Origin: Candidatus Haliotispira prima | GTDB taxonomy: Bacteria > Spirochaetota > Spirochaetia > SP-2023 | Direction: 5' to 3' | Assembly (NCBI GenBank): GCA_029867005.1 | Contig: CP123443.1 | Span: 1,550,001-1,614,000 of the forward strand | Length of the DNA: 64,000 nucleotides | In this document: piece by piece, positions 18,116 to 26,534 of the stretch | Layout of the letters: each line of letters starts with the position of its first letter | Numbering within the stretch: position 1 is the stretch's first letter | Made by a program: the position numbers and the translations under genes | Notes under the pieces: model-generated | The model's input: the letters and a program-made list of their open reading frames with translations, nothing else | The model's database searches: none | What the model was told of the DNA's origin: nothing

Positions 18116-20959
18116 TTAAAACCCCTTCAGGAGCTGTTCTTTGGCCTTCCCGGCTTTACCCGGTGAGTCAAACCAATACTCATCCAGGAGAGGGCCAATT
18201 TCTGTGTCCACCACTTCGCGAAACCACTCCCGCGCATCATCGATATGCATGCCGGCCGGCGGGGTGACATAGCTGTGTCCAATGCTGAACTGCTCACCCA
18301 AACCGGAATCAGAGGTGATTTCAGCATTCAGAGACAAGATTCTGCTTTCAATTTCATTCAGGATTTCCGTGCTTATTCCGGCTTGGGTTTGGACCCATTC
18401 TTTCCATGCTTTCCCGAGTGTCGGTTTTAGGTCGATAAAGGCAAATCTCCGCCGCAGGGCCAGATCGACCAAAGCGAGCGACCTGTCGGCAATATTCATG
18501 GTGCCAATCACATACAGGTTGCCGGGAATAAACACCCGCTCGCCGCCGTAGGAAAGCTCTAATGCTTCAGCGGGTGTCCTCTTGTCCGGCTCCAGCAGGG
18601 TCAACATCTCGCCCAATATCTGGGCGGGGTTGCCCCGGTTGATTTCTTCGATGACGATGACATGTTTTGTACTTGGTTCACTTTTAGCAGCTCGGATCAT
18701 TTCCACAAACGGGCCGTCCGTCAACGTAATTTTGCCGTCTCCGGACGGCCTCCAGCCCCGGACAAAGTCCTCGTATGACAGGTTGGGGTGGAACTGTACG
18801 GCCCTCACCTTACTGCCATTTTTCTGCCCGATCAGCGCAAATGCCAGCCTTTTGGCAAGCCATGTTTTTCCTGTGCCGGGCGGGCCCTGAAGAATGAGGT
18901 TTTTCTTTGTTTGCAGCCGCCTCAGCATTTTCTCCAGCTTCTCTTGTTCGATAAAACAACCGTCCGAAATAATATTATCAACGGAGTAGGGTTCAATTGG
19001 AGCAATCATCATTTCTTCTCCCGGCTCTTCTTCTGTTTTCGAGTCATTACCGGCGGATGGCCCGTTACGATTAGGCTCCTTTATTTTATTGTCCACAATC
19101 CAAAGAAATGATTGGATGTCCACCATATCTTTAGGTTCAAATGGGCTCAAAGATTCATATAAGAATGCTCCAAACTTCTGAATTTCCCAAAATTGTTTGT
19201 AGGACAGATACGCCCCTTGTTTGACTATAGAAAAACCATAGCGTTTCATCGCTCTTATCAGCAAAGCACTTTTACAGGCAAAATATTTGTCGGGGTTATG
19301 AAGAAAGGCCGGAAATAATATAGTCATCAAAAATATATTTGCCGGTATACCTATATTTACCATAGATTCTTTCGTTTTATTAAAGATATCTTCGTCAATA
19401 TTATCCTCTGTAACGGCCTTGAACCACAGTGCCACATCTGATTGAAAATCGGGGTTTGAGCGGAGTTTTTTGACTGTCTCCCGCCAGTTGTGGAAATTGG
19501 CCGGTTCCATGATTTGCAGATAAATGTCTGTCGCATTGCTCCCATCATCGTCTAATGCCGCAAACCATTCTGCTGCATTCTTTATCGCCGTATCCGTGTA
19601 GAAATGCTCTCGGTCTGCATACATCTTCCCCGGATTGGAGAATGAAGTGAAGTCCGTGCAGACGGACTGAAATGTACGGATATCCTTTTCTAACGCACTT
19701 AATTTTGCTGATGTTTCGTCACCTTTGAAACGGCATGCAGCGAGAGACAGATCGGGAAAGGAATGCACCGGAGAGGCCTCTTCCAAAAAGCGTGTTTCCA
19801 GGGTTTCCAGTACGGTCAGATAGTCGTTTGCACCGGCGTATCCCTGAGGGCCGTTGAGCCCGATTTTGATGTTCAGTTTCTCGCTGATATAATCCCGGGA
19901 CCGACTGTCAAGGGTCGGGAAATTCCACGGACGGATCCAGAACAGCCCCATAGTCAAATTCCAACCGACACCGAGCCTTTCTGTGGCATTGTCATAGGCA
20001 GAAACAAAAGCCGCCCTGGCTTTGGCATCGCCGGAATCCGAGAAGGCTATAGCCCGGTCAAATATTTCCCACAGAGCATCAATGTCATCCGGTTTCCTTT
20101 TGCCGGCAAACCCAAAGAACATCGATGCTCTGTGAGAGGTATGCGATAGTTCATTATTAAGAGTGGGTATGCCTTCCAATGAATCCGGCATAGTTTCCTC
20201 CACTCCCAGAAAAGCGGCCAGTTCAGCGGCAATACTTTTTCTGTTTGCATTGGTAATTTTATAACTGACATCGGTAACATAGTAATTAAAGATTCCCATG
20301 ACTGTAAACGGACAAATATCTTTTAGCGGACCGACAGAGCCGTCCGGAAATTTGTCCTGTAGATAGGAGAGGTCTTTCCTTTTTGCTGCAATGGAATATA
20401 TGCCTTCCAGCAGTTCGCTTCGCCTGTTTCTGTACAGAAGAAGTTTGTCGGCAACAGCCTCGTAAAAGGATGTATCACCGAACCGATTCCGCCAATACGG
20501 GTCATTGCGGAAGCGGTCGTAATCCTGTTGCTCATTGTGGAAAGTAAAGGCGATTAGGGCGGCGTTATACCAACCGCCATTGAGTGAAACACGCCATACG
20601 GTGTTTCCCCGGTATGTGTAAAAGTACCATTTTCTTGGCGGGTCAAAAGGGGTCCATTCCACGTCTACAGTCCGGCCGTCACCGCAGTTCCCTGTTACTG
20701 TACCGGTGGCCTTGATGTCCATTACGCAGACTCTGTATCCGTAATTGCCAAATGGGAGATTATTCTTTTGAGTGTAATTGGCTTTCATTGCAATCGGGGC
20801 ACCGACCGGGATGGATTTTATCAGGCTACGGTTTTTGTTTGAGTCTCCATCCTGCCAGATTCCGTCCCGGAGAAATCGGCTTGTGTTGGTTTGGTCGGCC
20901 CCGACAAACCAATATTCTTCTGTGCCGGTTCCTTCCGGTTTAGCGGCCATAGCGGTCAT
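18116..20959 (-). CDS. mcrB: McrB-like AAA+ GTPase with N-terminal recognition domains
   Basis: 947 residues. The N terminus (EEYWFVGADQTNTSRFLRDG) looks like an EVE/PUA-like base-recognition domain. A middle region of about 400 residues has no recognisable motor motif. The C-terminal third is the McrB motor: Walker A GPPGTGKTWLAKRLA (about 689), FHPNLSYEDFVRGWRP, Walker B VIVIEEINRGNPAQILGEML (about 764), and the McrB signature GTMNIADRS (about 817) with ALRRRFAF. It drives GTP-dependent translocation for McrC. The N-terminal domain sets which modified DNA is recognised; an EVE-like domain would suggest modified-base readout, but that is inference. Confidence 0.88.
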   Translation of the reverse strand: MTAMAAKPEGTGTEEYWFVGADQTNTSRFLRDGIWQDGDSNKNRSLIKSIPVGAPIAMKANYTQKNNLPFGNYGYRVCVMDIKATGTVTGNCGDGRTVDVEWTPFDPPRKWYFYTYRGNTVWRVSLNGGWYNAALIAFTFHNEQQDYDRFRNDPYWRNRFGDTSFYEAVADKLLLYRNRRSELLEGIYSIAAKRKDLSYLQDKFPDGSVGPLKDICPFTVMGIFNYYVTDVSYKITNANRKSIAAELAAFLGVEETMPDSLEGIPTLNNELSHTSHRASMFFGFAGKRKPDDIDALWEIFDRAIAFSDSGDAKARAAFVSAYDNATERLGVGWNLTMGLFWIRPWNFPTLDSRSRDYISEKLNIKIGLNGPQGYAGANDYLTVLETLETRFLEEASPVHSFPDLSLAACRFKGDETSAKLSALEKDIRTFQSVCTDFTSFSNPGKMYADREHFYTDTAIKNAAEWFAALDDDGSNATDIYLQIMEPANFHNWRETVKKLRSNPDFQSDVALWFKAVTEDNIDEDIFNKTKESMVNIGIPANIFLMTILFPAFLHNPDKYFACKSALLIRAMKRYGFSIVKQGAYLSYKQFWEIQKFGAFLYESLSPFEPKDMVDIQSFLWIVDNKIKEPNRNGPSAGNDSKTEEEPGEEMMIAPIEPYSVDNIISDGCFIEQEKLEKMLRRLQTKKNLILQGPPGTGKTWLAKRLAFALIGQKNGSKVRAVQFHPNLSYEDFVRGWRPSGDGKITLTDGPFVEMIRAAKSEPSTKHVIVIEEINRGNPAQILGEMLTLLEPDKRTPAEALELSYGGERVFIPGNLYVIGTMNIADRSLALVDLALRRRFAFIDLKPTLGKAWKEWVQTQAGISTEILNEIESRILSLNAEITSDSGLGEQFSIGHSYVTPPAGMHIDDAREWFREVVDTEIGPLLDEYWFDSPGKAGKAKEQLLKGF

Positions 20960-21079
20960 ATACTGTCTCCTGTTTCAAAATCATGGTTTTTCTTTTGTTT
21001 CGTAATCGGCATCATGATGGGTCCGGGGCCTCTGCCATTTTTTCCGGCTTCTTAATGCGCAACTTGCCGGAGATGGGTC

Positions 21080-21240
21080 GAACAGAAACAAGCATTTTCA
21101 AGTGCCGTTTGTTTTGGTTCTTTGTCTTCTTTGAGCAACTTGGGGTAACACAGGCACATTCTATGTTCCTATTTTCCGGCAAAAAATATTGGTCTTAATC
21201 AACACGTCCCGGAGCAAATAGTTAGGTTTCGGTAAATTTT
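21080..21240. repeat. R1: flank repeat after the PARIS-like pair
   Basis: About 161 bases closely related, in the same orientation and with little gapping, to R2 at 31566-31726. Shared core: TTCCTATTTTCCGGCAAA and GGTCTTAATCAACACGTCCC. It lies within 10 bases of the ariB-like stop; R2 abuts the DUF4917 stop. No gene is visible between 20960 and 21248. Confidence 0.8.
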
Positions 21241-21248
21241 TTCCAGAC

Positions 21249-22217
21249 TCATACAGCATCTTTTTGCGCTACATATACCTTCACTGTACCAGACAAAAAC
21301 TTCTTAAGAGATTCAGGAGCCCTACACCGTGTTGAAATATCAATAACGGCACGGGAATGTGAAAAGTTCGTTGAGTTTTTAGGTTGGGTTGTAACCGACT
21401 TAATAATTGGCATTTCCAAACAATCCCTGTGAACTGACAAGCAAAATTCAGTCAAGAACCATAGCAAATATTTACCTCGCGTAAATTTCAGATGCCTGTC
21501 CTTCTCACAGAACTCTGCACAACCCCCTTCTATAAAGTAACCAGCATCGATCTCCAGGCTACACTGTCTATGTATATACTCTGTAACATTCTTTTGTTTC
21601 CCGGGCCGAAGAACAGGTTTTAGCTCCCCTTCCTTTATTTTAAATAGATGTTTCATCTCAATATTTTTTAGATATGCTTTACGCTTCTTTTTTTGCCAAC
21701 TAACAATCCAAGACATGACCGGAACCATCTCCTTAATGAAACTCGTCAATCCAACATTAAAAAGATCTTTAATTTCCGTCTTATCATCAACAGAGAGCGC
21801 GGTAAAACCGAGAATTTCTGTTAAGACACGTTCACATGTATTCCAGTTGACTACATCATTCTCGATAGAATAATTATCAGTAATATATACATTACTTTCA
21901 TTAGGGAGCTTGACACCTGTAAACTCCGTCAGATCTCGATCGATGAAAAATACGACCTGAGACTTATCGTATGTTCGCCAGTCGATCTTACCGAACAATT
22001 CAACCACATTGTCGAAGCCTCCAACCTCCAACAACTCAATCTCCCAATTATTATCCACATAGCTCCCAATCGGCCCTTTGTAAAACGACAGATCACTCTT
22101 GCCCTCGCAAAAGCCATATATGACCTTACTGTCCCTTTTGTAATTGCACTTAAATTTATGAAGACAAATCTGAACCTTACTTTCCAGAGCTTTCTTGTGC
22201 AGTTCAAGCATGCTCAT
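21249..22217 (-). CDS. ariB: DUF4435 TOPRIM-like protein, AriB-like effector of a PARIS system
   Basis: 322 residues from ATG 22217, overlapping the ATPase stop by one base (TGATG). A TOPRIM-like core is visible: YGFCEGKSDLSFYKG (Glu38, Asp42) and SQVVFFIDRDLTEF (Asp93, Asp95), as in the DUF4435 family. In PARIS, AriB is the nuclease effector held by AriA and released when a phage anti-restriction protein is sensed; it then acts as an RNase that halts the host. Gene pair, order and lengths fit. The call rests on motif recognition only. Alternative: another OLD-like ATPase/TOPRIM defence pair. Confidence 0.72.
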   Translation of the reverse strand: MSMLELHKKALESKVQICLHKFKCNYKRDSKVIYGFCEGKSDLSFYKGPIGSYVDNNWEIELLEVGGFDNVVELFGKIDWRTYDKSQVVFFIDRDLTEFTGVKLPNESNVYITDNYSIENDVVNWNTCERVLTEILGFTALSVDDKTEIKDLFNVGLTSFIKEMVPVMSWIVSWQKKKRKAYLKNIEMKHLFKIKEGELKPVLRPGKQKNVTEYIHRQCSLEIDAGYFIEGGCAEFCEKDRHLKFTRGKYLLWFLTEFCLSVHRDCLEMPIIKSVTTQPKNSTNFSHSRAVIDISTRCRAPESLKKFLSGTVKVYVAQKDAV

Positions 22218-23590
22218 CAATTAACATCCTTTATGAACTCGCCAAGACTATGAGCATATTTCTCCAAATCATTTTCATAAATAAATGGAGAATGTGTGAC
22301 AGCCAAGAAGCCAGAGCAAAGGTCGCTTTGAGATATATCTTGCAAAAACTTACTCTGCCAAGGAACCGACAGAGATAATTCCGGCTCATCAATCATAACG
22401 AAGAAGGTGATGTCTCCAGATAGGTACAAATGACTAAACAGAGATACAATTTGCTTTTCCCCGGATGAAAGCTGGCTCAATTCAATTGCATCATCATGCT
22501 TTTTGCCAGCTACCTTGAAATCAAATGAAGAGCTTGTATATTTGAGGTATTTGTCGCCCATATAATTATTACACACCTCGCAAAAACGTAGTATACCCTG
22601 CTCCTCACGTTCTAGCTCCTGATGAAAACTTAGTAACTTAGAAAAATAATGGCAAATGACCTTCTGGTGCTCGTCAATTTTAGCATCATTTTTTACATTC
22701 TGAATTGTGTCAACTAGATGCTCTTTACTGCTTTTTGCTAAGATTTTTGGGTCAATCCGCTCTAGAATATTTCTGACTGTTTCTTCCTCTACAGCCTTAA
22801 TTTCCTTAACATCAACCTTGTCGTACTTCTTGTCTACAACATCTCCTAAGTAGGCAAGAGTTAGAGAGTTTAGTTTGTTGCGAGTAAACTCTTTCAGGTA
22901 TTCAAGCTTTCGATCGATAGCTTCTTTAACGTCATTCATCCCAAATTCAACGAGTTCGGTGTATACCTGCTTATCGCTGCCATGAAATGGAAGCATCCTC
23001 CGCCTTTGATTCCTACGAAACTCATCTGTATCGAAGTCAGTAAAGATATAGCTCAATTCTTGCTCAATCCTTCTATAGGTTGGAAGGTATAAAATCTGAT
23101 TCTTTTCAATGTGAGATTTAAGATCACCCAGCTTCTCTTCCACCTCTGGTTTGATCCCAGCCCCTCCAAATAAACCTGACTGAGAGTGTAGTTCGCGCAT
23201 TACAACACGAGCCGAAACCCCATATTGTTCGCAAATAAATTCCAGCTCATTGATGTCAATATCACCTTCACGAGACAGCATCATCCTAACATGATCCCTA
23301 ACTGGAAGAGGTAGTCGTTTTAGGAATCGCTTATCAGAAAACGGTGCTTGTTTGGATATGTCGGATTTAGAGATGGTTAAAGATTTGCCACCCAATGTTA
23401 TCGATACGGAATCAAAAGCATACTTAGACAAGCCACTCCACTGACAACTCAAAACGAGGAAGAGTATCCGCAAAACTGTTGTTTTACCCGCCCCATTTTC
23501 TCCAACAAGAATCAATCTGTTGTCGCTAAATTTTAAGGTGCAATCTTGTCGCCCATACAGCTTTTTGATTCTAAATCTTGTTAGCTCCAT
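22217..23590 (-). CDS. ariA: AAA ATPase, AriA-like sensor of a PARIS system
   Basis: 457 residues from ATG 23590, favoured over ATG 23605 because GGAGGAG sits 6 bases before it. ABC/SMC-type AAA_15-like ATPase: MELTRFRIKKLYG, Walker A LVGENGAGKTTVLRIL (residues 29-44), helical middle, signature LSSGEKQIVSLF, Walker B FVMIDEPELSLSVPW, and H-loop AVTHSPFIYEND. In PARIS, AriA binds the DUF4435 effector and triggers on anti-restriction proteins such as Ocr, a logical partner for the type I and McrBC systems around it. The start is 225 bases after hsdS1, with the R4 flank between. Confidence 0.75.
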   Translation of the reverse strand: MELTRFRIKKLYGRQDCTLKFSDNRLILVGENGAGKTTVLRILFLVLSCQWSGLSKYAFDSVSITLGGKSLTISKSDISKQAPFSDKRFLKRLPLPVRDHVRMMLSREGDIDINELEFICEQYGVSARVVMRELHSQSGLFGGAGIKPEVEEKLGDLKSHIEKNQILYLPTYRRIEQELSYIFTDFDTDEFRRNQRRRMLPFHGSDKQVYTELVEFGMNDVKEAIDRKLEYLKEFTRNKLNSLTLAYLGDVVDKKYDKVDVKEIKAVEEETVRNILERIDPKILAKSSKEHLVDTIQNVKNDAKIDEHQKVICHYFSKLLSFHQELEREEQGILRFCEVCNNYMGDKYLKYTSSSFDFKVAGKKHDDAIELSQLSSGEKQIVSLFSHLYLSGDITFFVMIDEPELSLSVPWQSKFLQDISQSDLCSGFLAVTHSPFIYENDLEKYAHSLGEFIKDVN

Positions 23591-23754
23591 ATCGAACTCC
23601 TCCATTGTTATATAACTTCAAACCCTGTGTCTCAAACATCAACGATCCTTATACCTCAGACGGTAACAGATATTTAAATCTACCAGATCAATTATACCCC
23701 AAAACCCACACACCCCCACCAACCCCAACCAACACACTTATACCATTCCCGGAA

Positions 23755-23821
23755 AATAATAAACGATTCTTCTTTTTATAGCAAGAACAACCTTAGCCGG
23801 ACAACAGACACCCCTCACCGG
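23755..23821. repeat. R4a: shared 3' flank of hsdS1
   Basis: Nearly identical to 33777-33842 after hsdS2, in the same orientation (shared AATAATAAACGATTCTTC and AACAACCTTAGCCGGACAAC). Read on the minus strand it holds TTGCTATAAAA, an extended -10-like element, so it could supply a promoter to the cargo genes downstream. Confidence 0.8.
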
Positions 23822-25116
23822 CACCCTTCCCCAACACGCAACTCACCGGAGAGGAGTTTTGGCAGAAGAGTGTCACGGAGGTTGGTGAGAGCTTGGTTTT
23901 GAATCTTCAACTGATCGATTCGGCTGTAATTAGGGACCATTAGCTCGTTCCATATTTCAACTATATTGAAAGACGGTTGTATTGTGGGGATGTCTCCAAG
24001 TTCAGTTAGGCTGACATTTGCTTGGACTGCCTGAACAATTCTTGAATGAATTCTGTCTTGGACAAACTTCCCCCTTAAATGCTCCAGTAAATAGAGCGAT
24101 GGAGTTGGGGCATCAGGTCGAACAAATGCAACCGCCTGATTTGCGTTTGAGTCATTTAAAGATTCGGGGACTAGAGCCACTCTTCCTATTGTTCCTGCAA
24201 TACTAAACAGAACATCACCAGTATATAGTCTTGATCGACTTAGTTTTTTTTCGTGAATACTTCGCGGGATTACTTCGAGACCAGATTCAGACAAATAACC
24301 ATTATCAGAAATATCTCTAACTTTAATGAAAGGTATTGTTGGTTCATCCAGAGCAGCATCCATATCTGCTTTCCTGGGGGTCGTACCCTTTGAAATCTTG
24401 GACGATAGATATCGTAATTCTTTCACCCCCCACCCCCTCGGAATCCACCCCATTTCTTTCGTTTCTGTAAAGGAATCCGGGAAATCTTTGGCGGCCTCCC
24501 GGTTGGCGTTACCATCGGCCAAAGCCTTGCGGCGCAATTCCGCCCGTGCTTTGAACTCCTCAGGAATCTCCTTTCCGGCCGCCAGAGCGTTATCGATCAC
24601 CGGATCAAAGTCCACAAACCAACTTTGAAACAATGCCTGCGCCATGCCCTCCAATGTTGCATTCATTCGCCGGTTCAATTCGATTTTGTCGTCCAATGAA
24701 CCGAGAATGTGGGCTATGGCCTTTTGTTCGGGGAGTGGTGGAATTTCTACACCTACAACATATACTGCGGCCCTTGTGGTCGAAGGGATTGGAGACCCGT
24801 CATCGATCTCTCCAAGCTTGTGATGAATTATCGCATAATACAGCCACTGCATATCCAGCTCTGTCTTCGGCTTCACATAGTATGCTGTATCGATAACGAA
24901 AAAAGGATTTTTGCTATAACGAACCCCACGATAGGCTCCTTTGCGTCCAAGTATCACTCCGGGACCATCTGTCAGAGGTTTCTCAGTCCAGCCCACTGCG
25001 CCATTAGAGCCGTATACAGGGATAGTCCCATTGGATTCCCTGTATCCTTTCAAGGACTTTCCGTATTCTAAGGAGATTTCCTCTCCCCATGTACTGGAAT
25101 GCCACTCACTCGGCAT
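23815..25116 (-). CDS. hsdS: Type I restriction specificity subunit, copy 1
   Basis: 433 residues with two target-recognition domains. TRD1 (2-about 135) has IPVYGSNGAVGWTEKP, GPGVILGRKGAYRG and FFVIDTAYYVKP. The central conserved region (PPLPEQKAIAHILGSLDDKI through SWFVDFDPVIDNALAAGKE) is followed by TRD2 (KGTTPRKADMDAALDEPTIP, IPFIKVRDISDNGY) and the C-terminal NLRDTLLPKLLSGELRVGEG. The central segment is nearly identical to those of the two other hsdS genes. TRD1 resembles the TRD2 of copy 3, a hint of domain movement. HsdS directs the HsdM/HsdR complex to its bipartite DNA target. Start overlaps a small upstream ORF. Confidence 0.9.
   Translation of the reverse strand: MPSEWHSSTWGEEISLEYGKSLKGYRESNGTIPVYGSNGAVGWTEKPLTDGPGVILGRKGAYRGVRYSKNPFFVIDTAYYVKPKTELDMQWLYYAIIHHKLGEIDDGSPIPSTTRAAVYVVGVEIPPLPEQKAIAHILGSLDDKIELNRRMNATLEGMAQALFQSWFVDFDPVIDNALAAGKEIPEEFKARAELRRKALADGNANREAAKDFPDSFTETKEMGWIPRGWGVKELRYLSSKISKGTTPRKADMDAALDEPTIPFIKVRDISDNGYLSESGLEVIPRSIHEKKLSRSRLYTGDVLFSIAGTIGRVALVPESLNDSNANQAVAFVRPDAPTPSLYLLEHLRGKFVQDRIHSRIVQAVQANVSLTELGDIPTIQPSFNIVEIWNELMVPNYSRIDQLKIQNQALTNLRDTLLPKLLSGELRVGEGCR
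24431..24741 (-). repeat. hsdS central conserved segment, copy 1
   Basis: DNA shared with 34471-34785 and 42091-42408, with long identical runs around the codons for ATLEGMAQALFQSWFV. All three are in direct orientation. Confidence 0.85.
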
Positions 25117-25219
25117 AAGCCGCCCCTTTTACACCTGACGGCGAATAATAACGAGTGGCATTGCGGAGCATTTCAGCAAGGGCCTCGGTTTTGTATCTTC
25201 TGTGCTTAATAAAAATCAT
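25106..25219 (-). other. Small ORF overlapping the start of hsdS1
   Basis: 37 codons from ATG 25219 (MIFIKHRRYKTEALAEMLRN...), ending in a TGA that overlaps the hsdS1 ATG. It could be a coupling leader or a degraded gene end. No family recognised. Confidence 0.3.
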
Positions 25220-25464
25220 TGTACTTTCCAAACCCTTTTTTGTAGTCTACCGAAGTCGGATACAAGAATGAGGTCATCGGTTTTTACCGTATTTTTTACC
25301 GCACTTTGTGCGGCGGTTACAATACTCCGGAGCATAAACTCGATAAAGCCGCTGCATTCGCCCTGTTTCCCGGCCGGCACAAACGCAAGGCTCACCATTC
25401 CAAAAGTAATCTTATATGGGCGATAATACGCCATTATCCGTATAGCTCTCGGGCATGAAATCAT
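25216..25464 (-). pseudogene. Probable remnant of a Fic-family gene
   Basis: 82 codons. GKQGECSGFIEFMLRSIV resembles the segment (A/D)(R/K)KGD(S/C)xxFIEFMLxxI typical of the C-terminal half of Fic AMP-transferases, but the Fic core motif HPFxxGNGR is absent and nothing before or after completes the protein. Fic genes often sit beside type I restriction genes. It lies between dinD and hsdS1, where an intact gene may once have been. A weak call resting on one motif. Confidence 0.45.
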
Positions 25465-25467
25465 TCT

Positions 25468-26373
25468 TTAGCCACAGTGTCGATATGGTGCTTGGACGAA
25501 TGATGAGTTATATTCCTTATTCACCCTTCTGCTCCCCCCTTTTATCAGGCAACTCACTTTCTTTTCAGAGGATTTTACCCGCCGCTCCAGCTTTTTAAGG
25601 TCTTCCTCCGGAGGCAGCTCCTCGGGCTTGATGCCCCGCTCTCCCAGCATGGTTCGGACGCTGGTGTTGTTTTGAACATGCTCGCCGGTAATGGCCGACT
25701 CGCCTTGCAAATCATTTTCTTTCACGTTGTGGTTGGTAATCTCTGCCGCCAAATTTTTGGCGGCAATAGTGACCGTAGGCAAGAAGTCCGCCAGCGGACG
25801 ATTGCCGGATACCTCCAACTTCTTTTTCATACTCTGCGTGGTATGGCCCCCGAACAGAGTCGCATCGCCTTTAAATCGAATGCGCCCGAAACCCTGATTG
25901 TCCACCCCGCGTTCATAGATATTTTTGGAAAGCTCCATCTCCGACTCGGTCAATTTCCGGCGTGCTTGCAGCCGGTCATGAAGCCGAAGGCGTTCTTCGA
26001 TAAGTTCCTGCTTACGAGTCTGCAAGGCAAAATAGGTCTGGGCAAAAGCAATGGGTTCTTTGCGGGGATCTCCATTCTGAGCAATGAGATAACAGGCATA
26101 GCGGGTCAGCACAATGTCATCGATAGAACGCTCTGCACCGGATCCGATATCAACCATTTTGCTGACGTCAGCAAAATGGTTTTGAACAACCGCACCAGCG
26201 GTTTTGCAGGATTTTTTTGCTTTCTCAACAACCTCCAAAAAATTGCGCCATTGCGCATATCCGAGTATTTGCTGCAAATCCCGTGCATACCAAAATTCAA
26301 CATCCGAATCTTTGACCATTTGCTGCAAAGCATCAAACGAGCTCTTTAGTTTTGTGATCGTGTTTTTGTTCAT
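25468..26373 (-). CDS. dinD: DinD-like DNA-damage-inducible protein
   Basis: 301 residues. BRO-N-like N terminus (FWYARDLQQILGYAQWRNFLEVVEKAKKSC) followed by NHFADVSKMVDIGSGAERSIDDIVLTRYACYLIAQNGD, IAFAQTYFALQTRKQE, GVDNQGFGRIRFKGDATLFGGHTT and NHNVKENDLQGESAITGEH: the DinD signature order. In E. coli DinD is SOS-induced and inhibits RecA; family members are frequently associated with type I restriction loci. The last 20 residues after the coiled KKLERRVKSSEKK are unlike the family and may be a frame extension. No LexA box checked with confidence. Confidence 0.87.
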   Translation of the reverse strand: MNKNTITKLKSSFDALQQMVKDSDVEFWYARDLQQILGYAQWRNFLEVVEKAKKSCKTAGAVVQNHFADVSKMVDIGSGAERSIDDIVLTRYACYLIAQNGDPRKEPIAFAQTYFALQTRKQELIEERLRLHDRLQARRKLTESEMELSKNIYERGVDNQGFGRIRFKGDATLFGGHTTQSMKKKLEVSGNRPLADFLPTVTIAAKNLAAEITNHNVKENDLQGESAITGEHVQNNTSVRTMLGERGIKPEELPPEEDLKKLERRVKSSEKKVSCLIKGGSRRVNKEYNSSFVQAPYRHCG

Positions 26374-26534
26374 ACTTGCCTCTCCGCCTCATTCACCCTA
26401 AATTCCGCCTTATCACCCCGGAAGTCCTGTCTCTGTCGGGGGTTTCTCTTTGTCTGCTCCCCATACACCCAACCCATGATCCAACCCATAACCCAACACT
26501 TCCGGATTCTTCCGAATCAACGGACCCGTCATCG

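Noticed and set aside
20960..21248. Small gene between mcrB and the PARIS-like pair
   Set aside because: Short frames only, and the stretch is the repeat R1.
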